Shown: positions 22,373-22,389 of the stretch, one piece after another | How positions within the stretch are numbered: position 1 is the first letter of the stretch | Layout: each line of letters opens with the position of its first letter | Origin: an uncultured Muribaculaceae bacterium | GTDB lineage: Bacteria; Bacteroidota; Bacteroidia; Bacteroidales; Muribaculaceae | Assembly: GCA_910584905.1 (NCBI GenBank) | Contig: CAJUCQ010000055.1 | Coordinates: 1 to 22,389, forward strand | Direction of reading: 5' to 3' | DNA: 22,389 bases | Translations under genes and position numbers: made by a program | The notes under the pieces: generated by a model | What the model was told of the DNA's origin: nothing | Databases searched by the model: none | The model's input: only the letters and a program-made list of their open reading frames with translations

Positions 22373-22389
22373 AGGTAACAAACAATAAA

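Larger units (their letters stand above)
22285..22389 (+). mobile_element. Probable left end of an insertion element
   Basis: The WYL reading frame stops making sense at about 22284. From there, AT-rich DNA begins GGATAAGGAACACC and is followed by a hairpin, an outward promoter (22341-22372) and AGAGGTAAC shortly before the window end. This looks like the leader of a plus-strand gene starting just outside. An end of an IS or other inserted element would explain both the truncated gene and the new expression signals. No transposase or opposite end is visible, so the family and exact boundary are unknown. A deletion junction is the alternative. Confidence 0.45.

Noticed and set aside
1..22389. 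CRISPR arrays, rRNA genes, replication origin, toxin-antitoxin or restriction systems
   Set aside because: No regularly spaced repeats, rRNA sequence or matching protein families were seen on either strand.

Overview
The window looks like chromosomal DNA from a Bacteroidales bacterium, most likely a Muribaculaceae-type gut commensal. That lineage is inference. The supporting evidence is a fused murF-alr gene, a GSCFA gene, a PorE-like OmpA lipoprotein, and the DUF1599/BT_3928-type gene pair. Several start regions also carry the Bacteroidota sigma signature TTTG-N19/20-TAnnTTTG, and Shine-Dalgarno sequences are generally absent. Base composition is fairly GC-rich for the order. Most of the window is core housekeeping content.

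Layout. Bases 1-345 hold no convincing gene, but they carry a cluster of TGAACAC-type repeats and a terminator for the tRNA(CAU) at 346-419. Next come, all on the minus strand, L31 type B (own promoter), a DUF1015 protein (classic terminator), purA, and a Fur-family regulator (own promoter, almost no leader). They are followed by a DoxX/MauE-like membrane protein and a DUF1599 protein (own promoter). From 6162 to 15998 a co-directional minus-strand block, transcribed from right to left, reads typA - folP - cdaA - porE-like - GSCFA - murF/alr - gluQ - a 52-codon small gene. Gaps within it are 5-52 bp. It mixes translation, folate, c-di-AMP signalling, envelope/secretion and peptidoglycan precursor functions and ends at a GC-rich hairpin. 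A divergent intergenic region (15999-16159) then starts a plus-strand series: long-chain acyl-CoA ligase, nfo, an SLC45-like MFS transporter, a terminator, and sdaA.

The right edge is a break. The C-terminal 68 codons of a WYL-domain regulator are present on the minus strand at 22078-22284. The reading frame then runs into unrelated DNA containing a 12-bp GAAA-loop hairpin, a near-consensus outward promoter and a possible ribosome binding region. This is best explained by an insertion element whose body lies beyond the window.

The most unusual observations are: a roughly 150-residue extra domain inserted in the periplasmic TM7-TM8 loop of the MFS sugar transporter; a Fur-family protein that keeps cysteine pairs but lacks the usual histidine metal-sensing cluster; a MurF domain without its usual first 20 or so residues; tandem CCGACGTCGG palindromes between two transcription units; a repeat cluster beside the tRNA that could be part of an integration site; and the truncated WYL gene with its junction. 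I see no clear multi-gene novel system. All calls come from reading sequence, without database searches.
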